Shown: one piece after another, positions 1 to 7,759 of the stretch
Position numbering within the stretch: position 1 is the stretch's first letter
Layout: every line of letters starts with the position of its first letter
Source of the DNA: Mucilaginibacter sp.
GTDB taxonomy: Bacteria > Bacteroidota > Bacteroidia > Sphingobacteriales > Sphingobacteriaceae
Length of the DNA: 64,000 bases
Direction of reading: 5' to 3'
Assembly: GCF_025359345.1 (NCBI RefSeq)
Contig: NZ_JANYGQ010000028.1
Span: forward strand, 267,199 to 331,198
The notes under the pieces: generated by a model
Told to the model about the DNA's origin: nothing
Databases searched by the model: none
What the model saw: the letters and a program-made list of their open reading frames with translations, nothing else
Translations under genes and position numbers: made by a program

Positions 1-1373
1 AAACGCGGGTCGCCGGGGATGTCTTCGCGGGCTATAACAACGGCTTGTTTTATGTCATCCTCTTTAACAAGGGCGTGTTCAATTTCTTCCAACTCTATGC
101 GGTAACCGCGTACTTTCACCTGGTGGTCCATACGGCCGAGGCAAACAATGTCGCCATCTTCCTTATATCGTCCCAAATCCCCGGTCCGGTACATTTTGTC
201 GCCCGGTTTGCCCGAAAACGGATTGTCGATAAACCTTTCGGCTGTAAGTTCAGGACGGTTCAGATAGCCCGCAGCAACGCCATCGCCACCAATAATAATC
301 TCGCCTATCGAGCCATCAGTAAGATTATTTAAATTTTCATCAACAATATATACCTGCGTATTGTCAATAGGTTTACCTATTGTTATATCGTTGTCGCTTT
401 CAATAAGCTTTATAGTACTCCATATGGTGGTTTCAGTAGGGCCGTACATATTCCACAGCTGGCTCGTGCGTACAGTTAACTTCCCAACCAAATCTTTTGG
501 CAACGCCTCGCCACCGCAAAGAATTTTTAGCGGCAGTAGTTTTTCCCAGCCGGCTTCCAGCATCATGCGCCAGGTATAAGGCGTAGCCTGCATAAAGGTT
601 ATGCCGTCGTTTTTTACCATGTCAAACAAAATGCGGCCATCTTTTGCAGTATCCGAGTTTGTCAGGGTTATTTCGGCGCCGCAAATAAGCGGCAGGTAAA
701 GCTCAAGACCGGCAATATCAAATGATATAGTAGTAACGGTTAGTATTTTGTCAGAGGCAGTCATTGCCGGCTCTTTTTGCATGCTTAGCAAAAAATTCAC
801 CAGGTTAAAGTGTCTTATCTGTACGCCTTTTGGTTTACCCGTCGAACCTGATGTGTAAAGCACATAGGCCAGGTCATCCCCGGTTATTTCAACACGTGGT
901 TCATCGCCGGTGTAGCTTCCAAATTTTTCAAGTGCATCTTCAATCAATATTTCCGAAGCGGTTGACGCAAAATGGTTATGATATTTTTTTGAGGTGATTA
1001 ATATTTTAGCTGAAGAGTCATCCAGCATAAATTCAACCCTGTCTTTTGGATATTCAGGATCGAGGGGGATATAAGCCGCGCCCGATTTTAAAATAGCTAA
1101 TAGCGAGATAATCATCTCCGGTGAGCGGTCAAGGGCCAGACCAATAATATCGCCGGATTTTATTCCATTATCGATAAGTATTTTGGCCAGTTTGTTTGAG
1201 CTTTCGTAAACCTCTTTATAAGTAAGGTTACGGCCATGGAACTTAATGGCAACCTTATTTGCATATTTTTTAGCGCACTCATTAACAAAATGCGGCAGCG
1301 CTTTTTCCCGGGGGTATTCTGCAACGGTATCGTTATAGCTGTTCGTATTTTCTAAATGTACAGGGGCACTCAT
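1..1373 (-). CDS. NRPS adenylation domain, 5' part of a synthetase cut by the window edge
   Basis: Reads open from an ATG at 1373 to the left edge with no stop, so only the first ~457 residues are seen. It activates an amino acid as its AMP ester for loading onto a carrier domain. Visible A-domain landmarks are the core P-loop-like YTSGSTGKPKG (~173-183), the A4 FDIAGLE, the A5 MYGPTETTIW, and the A7/A8 region YRTGDLGR and KVRGYRIEL. No condensation domain precedes it; about 18 residues of linker resembling a C-A junction (NSYNDTVAEYPRE) open the protein, so it looks like a starter module. The specificity residues read by eye are D-I-L-Q-L-G-M-I-W, which matches glycine codes as I remember them. 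It is strikingly similar to the A domain of the synthetase at 13125-17141. It follows the glycosyltransferases on the same strand after a 97-bp gap. The downstream domains are unknown. Confidence 0.9.
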   Translation of the reverse strand, partial: MSAPVHLENTNSYNDTVAEYPREKALPHFVNECAKKYANKVAIKFHGRNLTYKEVYESSNKLAKILIDNGIKSGDIIGLALDRSPEMIISLLAILKSGAAYIPLDPEYPKDRVEFMLDDSSAKILITSKKYHNHFASTASEILIEDALEKFGSYTGDEPRVEITGDDLAYVLYTSGSTGKPKGVQIRHFNLVNFLLSMQKEPAMTASDKILTVTTISFDIAGLELYLPLICGAEITLTNSDTAKDGRILFDMVKNDGITFMQATPYTWRMMLEAGWEKLLPLKILCGGEALPKDLVGKLTVRTSQLWNMYGPTETTIWSTIKLIESDNDITIGKPIDNTQVYIVDENLNNLTDGSIGEIIIGGDGVAAGYLNRPELTAERFIDNPFSGKPGDKMYRTGDLGRYKEDGDIVCLGRMDHQVKVRGYRIELEEIEHALVKEDDIKQAVVIAREDIPGDPR

Positions 1374-1470
1374 TTCTTAAAATAATAGCTGGTTTAATTT
1401 ATAACCAATATTTCTGCTTAAATATAGAATTTTACTTTAAAAGTAACCAGAATATTACAATCAGGAATAC

Positions 1471-2655
1471 TTATTTAGCGCTGTGTGTATGTGGTGTGTG
1501 TATAAATTTCTTATTAGCACCCTTTAACTTAAATAATAACAACAGCATCGTAAAAAATATTACCGGTATGCGTATTAATGCACCAAAAAAATCCTTGTTA
1601 TAAAAGCTTACCGGTATCGCTATTAAAATGCCTGTGTAGCAGCAAACAGTTGCAATAAGCCAAAGGTGCCAGTCTGGCCCGATACCGGGCAATAGAAAAG
1701 ACACCAGCAGCATAAAGGGCATCAACCCAAGCATTAACACACGCGGTAAAATAGACAATTGGTACACTTCGTTCAAATAATCAAATTTGCCTTTAAACAA
1801 TGCCGAAAATGCGGTGCTGCCATATTTTTTGAGCAGGTTAAATTGCGCTGAAAGCCAGCGGCGCCTTTGCTTCTTAAATACTTCCTTGTTGCTTACCTTT
1901 TCGTCGTATATCAGTGCCTTATCAGCATAAGCAACACCAATTCTATCATTTGTTAGCAACAGTCCCATTTCTTTGTCAAAGCCGCCTACCGCATCAATAC
2001 GCATCATCACATCGGTAAACGTTTTATAGTCCAAAGCCATGCCAGAACCGATAATTGCTGCAGAAAGATTGAAAACCCGCTGAGATTTCCGAAAAATGTG
2101 GTTATTTACCTCTTCGCTGATGGCATCAAGCACTGCTACAGAGGTATTTGTGTTTTTGGCAACCCGGTGCCCCTGTATAACTTTTTCCCCACTTTGCAGG
2201 TAATTGTTTATCTGGTATAGAAAATCGGGGGCCGCAACGTTGTCTATATCAAACACAATTGCCGCGTCAAAACCGGCTTCGGTATTCTCAATGGCTCTAT
2301 GCAATGCCTTTGATTTGGTGCTGCTTTCAAATACAACCTCCAGCACCTGCAGGGGCATTTGTTTTAGTTTGGCAATAGTAGCCGGCTGTAGCGAATCGGC
2401 TATTACGCAGATATGGAATTTATCTTTAGGATAATCAAGGGTAACGGCATTGGCAGCTGAGTTTAATATGATCTCATCTTCTTTGTACGAACAGATGTAG
2501 ATTACAAATTTTGCAAGCCTATCACTTTTTGTCGGTACTTTTACCGGTACCAGTTTACCAGCCACCGAAAAAATAAACAAGTACAGGCTGTAAATACCGA
2601 GGTATACAAAAAGTACACTTGTAATAATTGCTGCTATAAGCCTAATGATTTCCAT
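1471..2655 (-). CDS. Membrane glycosyltransferase, family GT2
   Basis: 394 aa, processive-type GT2 of the cellulose/hyaluronan-synthase class. An N-terminal membrane segment (about residues 5-35) precedes the catalytic domain. FDIDN (136-138 is the DxD sugar-nucleotide/metal site) and QRRRW (263-267, acceptor/processivity motif) are both present. Three further hydrophobic segments lie near 300-385. The C terminus is basic and His-rich. The protein should extend or start a surface glycan at the cytoplasmic face of the inner membrane. It lies last but one in the minus-strand polysaccharide run, 68 bp after the GT4-like gene and before the NRPS fragment. The ATG at 2655 is the only reasonable start. 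The family is clear, but the transferred sugar cannot be told. Confidence 0.88.
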   Translation of the reverse strand: MEIIRLIAAIITSVLFVYLGIYSLYLFIFSVAGKLVPVKVPTKSDRLAKFVIYICSYKEDEIILNSAANAVTLDYPKDKFHICVIADSLQPATIAKLKQMPLQVLEVVFESSTKSKALHRAIENTEAGFDAAIVFDIDNVAAPDFLYQINNYLQSGEKVIQGHRVAKNTNTSVAVLDAISEEVNNHIFRKSQRVFNLSAAIIGSGMALDYKTFTDVMMRIDAVGGFDKEMGLLLTNDRIGVAYADKALIYDEKVSNKEVFKKQRRRWLSAQFNLLKKYGSTAFSALFKGKFDYLNEVYQLSILPRVLMLGLMPFMLLVSFLLPGIGPDWHLWLIATVCCYTGILIAIPVSFYNKDFFGALIRIPVIFFTMLLLLFKLKGANKKFIHTPHTHSAK

Positions 2656-2723
2656 ATGTTATGCTTTATACGCAAATTTTGCGCAAACGATTGCTTTTTA
2701 TGTAATTTTTTCCGGAGACACAC

Positions 2724-3935
2724 TTAAATACCATGTTTTTTATCAAAATTGATTTGCAAAAGGCTTTTTATTTCATCTATACGATGTTCCCATGTATTAT
2801 CTGCAGCCATTTCCAGGCGTCTTTTCTGCAGTTCAGGCGTGTCATTTAAAGCCATTTTAATAGCAGCCGAAAATTCTTTGGCATTGGTACAGTAGGGTAC
2901 GGTATCGGCAGTAAAATCTTTCAAATCAGGGTTAAAATCAGTTGAAACCACAGGTCGACCCGAACCCAGATATTCAAAAAGCTTTAGCGGAAATATATCG
3001 CTGCTTACCTCATCTTTTTTAAAGGGGATTATTGCTACATCGAAACCCTTTAACACCGCGGGTAACTCATCATACGGTACCGGGCCTGTCAAAAAAAGGT
3101 TTGGTGCCTTATATTCCTCTTCTTTTATGTAGTAACGGTCGATAGGCCCTGTCATCACAAAACTCTTGTCGCGGTTGGCTTTAAAAAGCTCCTGCATCAA
3201 ATCGTAATCTATCCGCCGTTCAATAGCGCCAAAATAGCCGATAATAGGTTTGGGTATGCCTTCTAATATTTTTGATTCTGCCAAATCGGGATCAAGAGTT
3301 TTTGAACTGTGGCTGATGTTGGCTGCGTTGGGTACAAAATAAGCATTTGGGTTTAATAAAGCTTTCTTATTGCGCAGTTCCTTGCTGGTGCAAATCACCA
3401 TGTCCACATTTTTCACCAGGATATCTTCGGATATTAAGCCATGTTTGGTTTGATAAGGCTCAATAATAGGGTCCACACAGTGGTAAACGCTTAACGTTGG
3501 ATTTAACAGCTTGTGCAGCGTCGGCAGCGTGAAATTGTATGAATTTATGTAGATATAGTCGGTGATCTTCAAGTTCTCGATCACCTTCTTTACCCGCGAG
3601 CCAACTATCCATTCATTTAAATTCAAAGCCATCCGGTATATTTTGCCCTCGGGCAGCATATTGATAGACGGGACAGGAGGGGAGATGATGATTTTTAAGT
3701 TCGGATTATCAGTTTCTATAATGCTGTTCTTAGCCGAAAAGAAATGTGGCCTCCGACTTTTAAAGCCGGGCGTATTCTTAAACTGTAAATAGTCGCGCCA
3801 GGTGTACGGCCTGTCAACATAGTAAACAAAGTTGTCCTTTGCCAAGAGTTTAGCCATGGTATAATTGGTGGATTCCAATTTACCATCAAACTGCATTTGC
3901 GAGAAGATGATTATATTTTTCTTTTGAAGGCTCAT
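2724..3935 (-). CDS. Glycosyltransferase, GT4-like (GT-B fold)
   Basis: 403 aa from the ATG at 3935. An upstream in-frame codon at 3968 would add 11 residues, but that stretch overlaps a repeat and has no conserved character. The C-terminal half has the GT-B nucleotide-sugar site: GYFGAIERRIDYDL (~235-250), FPLKLFEYLGSGRPVVST with the E in the position used by GT4 retaining enzymes, and a D/E-rich helix at the end. The N-terminal half resembles TuaH/GumK-like transferases (FSQMQFDGKLEST, then a partial Rossmann fold ending YHCVDP). It is expected to add one sugar to a lipid-linked repeat unit. It sits between the flippase and the GT2 gene in the same transcription direction, with about 140 bp of repeat-containing DNA upstream. 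Confidence 0.85.
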   Translation of the reverse strand: MSLQKKNIIIFSQMQFDGKLESTNYTMAKLLAKDNFVYYVDRPYTWRDYLQFKNTPGFKSRRPHFFSAKNSIIETDNPNLKIIISPPVPSINMLPEGKIYRMALNLNEWIVGSRVKKVIENLKITDYIYINSYNFTLPTLHKLLNPTLSVYHCVDPIIEPYQTKHGLISEDILVKNVDMVICTSKELRNKKALLNPNAYFVPNAANISHSSKTLDPDLAESKILEGIPKPIIGYFGAIERRIDYDLMQELFKANRDKSFVMTGPIDRYYIKEEEYKAPNLFLTGPVPYDELPAVLKGFDVAIIPFKKDEVSSDIFPLKLFEYLGSGRPVVSTDFNPDLKDFTADTVPYCTNAKEFSAAIKMALNDTPELQKRRLEMAADNTWEHRIDEIKSLLQINFDKKHGI

Positions 3936-3960
3936 GTAAAAATCAGGGGTGTTTTTTAAG

Positions 3961-4078
3961 AGAATCAAGAAATTAAGAACCAGGAGTCAAGATAGCTATA
4001 TTTAAGATTTCAATTTAAAAGATAAATCATTTTTTAACGAACAATTCCTTTTTTTCCTGGTGCCTGGTTCTTGACTCT
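3961..4078. repeat. Intergenic inverted repeat (AAGAACCAGG / CCTGGTTCTT family)
   Basis: The gap between the flippase and the GT4-like gene is framed by two copies of a short motif in opposite orientation. TCAAGAA..AAGAACCAGGAGTCAAGA lies near 3964-3992, and CCTGGTGCCTGGTTCTTGACTC lies near 4057-4078. The core AAGAACCAGG is repeated exactly in reverse complement. Between them is AT-rich DNA. The second arm reaches the stop codon of the flippase gene. Dispersed copies elsewhere in the genome would make it a REP/MITE-like element; within this window I see no third copy. Confidence 0.6.
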
Positions 4079-5411
4079 ATTTTCTTTTTCTATACTTATC
4101 AACCAGCTCAATCACCAGGTGTTTAGTTTCAACAAAGCCCATTTTTATAATGCCAAACATGGTAAAGTTTAAATATTTACGCAATACCCAATACCCATAA
4201 ATTACGCCTGACAAAAAGGTAAATATAGAAGCAATAGCGACACCATACAGATTATGGAATATGGCAATTCCGGCAAAATCGCCCGCGATGTTTACAATCA
4301 GCATAATAACCACTTTGGTCATATTAATATGGGGCTTATTCAGCATGTCCAGCGTTATGCCAAAAAAACGGTCAACCGGCATTAACAGGGCAAAGCACAT
4401 AAATATGCGGAAAACGTTTGAGGCATAAGTATTTGCATACTGATGGCCGCCTAAAATGTCGATCACAAGGTCGGCAAAAATAAACGACCCAAGTGTTACC
4501 GGTACTATCAGCCAGGTTAATATGCCTGCATATTTTTTGAGTATATAGGTAAGCTGTTTTTTATCGTCGTGGTTTACAGCAGTCGACATAGCGGGAAGCG
4601 CTGTCGCTACAAAACTCCTTAGCGGTATTTCAATTACCTCCATCAGCCTTTGCGGCAGGTAATAAATACCTACCACTGTGGCATCGGTAAACATAAAGTT
4701 GATAATATAGGTGTCCGAACTTCTCAGCAGGTACGAGCTAACTGAAGTGCCCACACTGTATTTGCCAAAATTGGCGAGCTGCCTGACGCTCTCTTTTGTC
4801 TTATACTTTATTGCCCCAATTTTTGTCCAACCCCTTACTATGGCAAACAGGCTGGTTATCATAGCGGTTGAACAATAGGCAATAATGATGACCGGAAACG
4901 TTGTACGGTGGATGAAGATTAAGAAAAGGATTAATATCAAATAACACCCCTGCCACATCAGCTGCAATAAAAATATTCGATCGAAACGTTCTTCGGCTTG
5001 TAGTATCCACAATGCTACGCTCGATGGCAGAGTACTGAAGAATATAACCGCGAACCATTTAATAGTAAGTTCGGTTGTTGCGTGACCATGATAAAAAAGA
5101 AACGCTAAAAGGCTTATAAGGCCCAGTATGCTGGTTAATATAAAGGCAATGTACCATGTTGAGCCGGCTACTTCCTTTGCTTTGTCCTCGTCGGCGCCCG
5201 AGTAAAATTTAACCAGCGATGTTTGCAAAAAGCCGCTCCTGAACAGGTTGGCCAGTGTAAATGTGGTTAAAAAAATAATCCAGTGGCTAAAGTCTGGCTT
5301 AGTCATGTACCTGGCAAGCAGACCTACGGTAACCATACCGACAACCGGCATTACTGCATTACTTGCTAACGAAAGGGTATGTTTGTTTAATAATTTCTCA
5401 AATACCGCCAT
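4077..5411 (-). CDS. Wzx-like polysaccharide flippase (MOP superfamily)
   Basis: 444 aa with about twelve to fourteen hydrophobic segments spread through the whole length, the usual size and layout of MOP-superfamily oligosaccharide flippases. Such proteins move undecaprenyl-linked repeat units from the cytoplasmic to the periplasmic leaflet. Recognisable pieces are the N-terminal SLASNAVMPVVGMVTVGLLAR segment, with the arginine typical of the first loop, and the central YSVGTSVSSYLLRSSDTYII start of the second half. The ATG at 5411-5409 overlaps the stop codon of the preceding acyltransferase by one base (TAATG), which indicates translational coupling. The C terminus ends in a basic tail. 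The assignment is from topology and context more than from single motifs. Confidence 0.85.
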   Translation of the reverse strand: MAVFEKLLNKHTLSLASNAVMPVVGMVTVGLLARYMTKPDFSHWIIFLTTFTLANLFRSGFLQTSLVKFYSGADEDKAKEVAGSTWYIAFILTSILGLISLLAFLFYHGHATTELTIKWFAVIFFSTLPSSVALWILQAEERFDRIFLLQLMWQGCYLILILFLIFIHRTTFPVIIIAYCSTAMITSLFAIVRGWTKIGAIKYKTKESVRQLANFGKYSVGTSVSSYLLRSSDTYIINFMFTDATVVGIYYLPQRLMEVIEIPLRSFVATALPAMSTAVNHDDKKQLTYILKKYAGILTWLIVPVTLGSFIFADLVIDILGGHQYANTYASNVFRIFMCFALLMPVDRFFGITLDMLNKPHINMTKVVIMLIVNIAGDFAGIAIFHNLYGVAIASIFTFLSGVIYGYWVLRKYLNFTMFGIIKMGFVETKHLVIELVDKYRKRK

Positions 5412-6025
5412 TATATTTTTTCCCAGCTGTTGGTTTCAGAATTGTATCTTTTTATCACGCGGGCGGGGTTACCCACGGCAACAGAAAATTGGGGTATATC
5501 TTTTGTTACTACACTGCCTGCACCAATAACAGCATGTTTGCCTATGGTTACACCAGCGGTTATTACACAGTTTGCGCCAATCCAAACATCGTCGGCAATG
5601 GTAATTTGTTTGGTTACCACTTTTTGGATGCGGGGAGGCATAGTTACATCCTCGTAACCATGGTTAAGGCCCGATATTACTATGTTTTGGGCAAGCATTA
5701 CATAATTACCAATAGTTACAGGGCCTATAATCACATTGCTTAAGCCAATGCCGCAATTATTGCCGATAATAACATCGCCAACGCCATTGTTTATAGTAGC
5801 AAAATCTTCAATTATACAGTTATTGCCTATTTCAAATTTATTAAAAGGGAACAGGTCCATCCGGCTGTTAAATCTTATCACCGTGTTTGTGCCACGCTTG
5901 TGTACAAACGGGTTAACAACCAGGCGTGTCCATAACCTTGGCTTCGACTGGCCGCTGGGTATTAGCATCCAATGCGCTATTTTTTTAAGCTTCGGATTCG
6001 ATTTTATACTCGATAGTAAGGACAT
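5411..6025 (-). CDS. Left-handed beta-helix acyltransferase (hexapeptide repeat)
   Basis: 204 aa. Hexapeptide repeats of the [LIV]-G-x-x-x-x type run from about residue 65 to 185. Examples are IGNNCIIEDFATI, IGNNCGIGLSNVI, IGNYVMLAQNIVI, IADDVWIGANCVI, IGKHAVIGAGSVV. The final block VAVGNPARVIKRY is the classic C-terminal signature of the WcaF/Maa/LacA group. A His in SGLNHGYED (~120) is the likely catalytic base. It probably O- or N-acetylates a sugar of the surface polysaccharide. The ATG at 6025 lies 41 bp inside the end of the Wzy-like gene, a long overlap in another frame. The ortholog family favours this start because the residues before the first repeat (PNPKLKKIAHWMLIPSGQ-like region) are basic and conserved-looking. 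Confidence 0.87.
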   Translation of the reverse strand: MSLLSSIKSNPKLKKIAHWMLIPSGQSKPRLWTRLVVNPFVHKRGTNTVIRFNSRMDLFPFNKFEIGNNCIIEDFATINNGVGDVIIGNNCGIGLSNVIIGPVTIGNYVMLAQNIVISGLNHGYEDVTMPPRIQKVVTKQITIADDVWIGANCVITAGVTIGKHAVIGAGSVVTKDIPQFSVAVGNPARVIKRYNSETNSWEKI

Positions 6026-7547
6026 CCCTTTTGTTTTTTTTGCTTATGATTTTAGCTGCGACAACCGGTCTTGGCCAGTTTTTTTGTTTATCCAACCGCA
6101 TGGTTACGTTTATTATAGCCATTGCCAGGTAAAACAAAATATTAGTGGGGTATTGTACGAATGCCTGCTGCGGAAAGTTACCAATATCAAGCGCGAAAAT
6201 TATAAGCACCATGGCCATACAGTAGGTTTTCAGTTCAGGGTCTTTGATAATATAATAGTAATAAATTCCTCTTTGCAATATAATAAAGTTGAATGCGCAA
6301 AATAGTAGCAGCCCAATCCAACCGGTTTCGACAGCAACCCTTACGTACCCGCTATCTGGCGGAAATTTAGCCAGGAATGAGTTTGGTGCAAAACGCTGCC
6401 CCCAAATACCAACCGATCCCAAACCGCCACCAATAGGGTGCGAAAGGATATATGGCTGGATACGGCGCTGATTTTCGGCACGTACGTTATACGAGGCGTC
6501 TTTTGAAGGGTTAAACGCAGTTTGAAAACGCACCAGGCTGGGGTTTGAAGTTGGTACTTTAATTAATACCACCAAAATAAATCCGGCGATAAGCACAGCT
6601 ACCAAAATTCTGCGATTAAATTTCAATATGGCCAGCATACCAATAGCAGCCGGGATTAAAACATATGCTGCCCTGGTACCCGAGTAGAGCATTACCGTCA
6701 AAAAAAAGCATATCAGGCCAACCAATACGCTCTTTTTAAATGGCCTGATGTCGGCAAAAAGAAGTCCGAGGCATAGTATTGAAGCGGCCACCATGTTATA
6801 GGCAAATGTAACCGGGTCTGAAAATATGCCGAACTTACGCATGTGCCCGTAAATAAAAAGCAGGTTCAACCTAAGCGGATCGGAGTTTAGCCACCTGGAT
6901 TCAAAGCCAAAAAAGCCAATGTTTTCCTGTACAAACGCGGCCAGCCCGCAGATGAACTCCAATATCAGCCAAACCTTAAACAGTAGCTTGATATAGTCCT
7001 TTGTGCGTATCTGGAATACAAATACAAAGTACAGCAACATTAAAAATGCTACAGTGCGAACGGTGTAAACCCAGGCCAACACTGATGCCGCGGCGGGGTT
7101 GATTGCTTCAAGCAGGTTGTAAATTAACCAGGCCAGTATAAAATAGCTAATTGGATCGCTAAAATAGGCCCAGTTTCTTTCGTGTTTTTGTTTGATAAAA
7201 AAGCCCAGGATAAGCATATAGGTTAGGGCGTCCATTACCAACCCAACCGGCGTGTCTGGGGGCACCAGGCTTAAAATAAACTGGTAATTAATAAAAAAAG
7301 CTGCTATTATAAAAAGAATGATGCCAAATTTAGGGTAGTTAATAACCCCATAGACCAATGGCAGCCCAATCATGAGTATAAGGATGAGCACACCGGCTAC
7401 CATCCCCTGTTTGGCTATTGCAAAACTTATAAACAATGAACCCAGTAACAGAAAAACGATGACTACAGGCTTTGAAAATTTATGGATAACAATATTTTCC
7501 CAAATTGTTTTTTTAGGTACACTATCTCTTATCCGGTCATCAGTCAT
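5985..7547 (-). CDS. O-antigen ligase / Wzy-like polymerase
   Basis: 520 aa, ten or more hydrophobic segments with one large periplasmic loop at about residues 345-410, the layout of the Wzy_C/WaaL superfamily. The region YSGTRAAYVLIPAAIGMLA (~285-305), followed by a loop with NVRAENQRRIQPYILSHPIGGGLGSVG, carries the arginines and the HPIGGGLGS motif that characterise this family. It should polymerise lipid-linked repeat units, or transfer them to an acceptor, at the periplasmic face. The C-terminal ~30 residues are basic and cytoplasmic, and overlap the start of the acyltransferase gene by 41 bp. Upstream, a 46-aa membrane protein gene separates it from the wzc-like gene, as is common in Bacteroidota exopolysaccharide operons. 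Confidence 0.85.
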   Translation of the reverse strand: MTDDRIRDSVPKKTIWENIVIHKFSKPVVIVFLLLGSLFISFAIAKQGMVAGVLILILMIGLPLVYGVINYPKFGIILFIIAAFFINYQFILSLVPPDTPVGLVMDALTYMLILGFFIKQKHERNWAYFSDPISYFILAWLIYNLLEAINPAAASVLAWVYTVRTVAFLMLLYFVFVFQIRTKDYIKLLFKVWLILEFICGLAAFVQENIGFFGFESRWLNSDPLRLNLLFIYGHMRKFGIFSDPVTFAYNMVAASILCLGLLFADIRPFKKSVLVGLICFFLTVMLYSGTRAAYVLIPAAIGMLAILKFNRRILVAVLIAGFILVVLIKVPTSNPSLVRFQTAFNPSKDASYNVRAENQRRIQPYILSHPIGGGLGSVGIWGQRFAPNSFLAKFPPDSGYVRVAVETGWIGLLLFCAFNFIILQRGIYYYYIIKDPELKTYCMAMVLIIFALDIGNFPQQAFVQYPTNILFYLAMAIINVTMRLDKQKNWPRPVVAAKIISKKNKRDVLTIEYKIESEA

Positions 7548-7569
7548 CTATCGTTGGCAGTAATAAATA

Positions 7570-7710
7570 TTAAAGAAACAAGATTTTAATTACCCAAACA
7601 AACACACTCAAAAAAGCAACAACTACTGCTGCGTAATAGCATTTCCTTTCTAACGGGCTTAGCTTATTTAATGGGGTATCGGCTATTACATTGGTTGGCT
7701 CAAGCTTCAT
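7570..7710 (-). CDS. 46-aa single-pass membrane protein in the polysaccharide operon
   Basis: A short ORF from ATG (7710) to TAA (7572-7570) with the same orientation as its neighbours. The product starts MKLEPTNVIADTPLNKLSP, which is hydrophilic. It then has a basic LERK and one strongly hydrophobic segment of about 22 residues (YYAAVVVAFLSVFVWVIKIL) ending at the C terminus. It fills the 212-bp space between the Wzc-like and Wzy-like genes. I do not recognise a family. Position, clean start and stop and a believable membrane topology (N-in, positive-inside) support it as real. A small accessory subunit of the Wzc/Wzy assembly is a guess. Confidence 0.55.
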   Translation of the reverse strand: MKLEPTNVIADTPLNKLSPLERKCYYAAVVVAFLSVFVWVIKILFL

Positions 7711-7759
7711 GATGCAATATTTATTTTGTACTATTAAATATAACTTACGCCGGCCGGTT

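Noticed and set aside
5736..6305. 189-codon plus-strand ORF
   Set aside because: Antisense to the hexapeptide acyltransferase and Wzy-like genes, which are both well supported.
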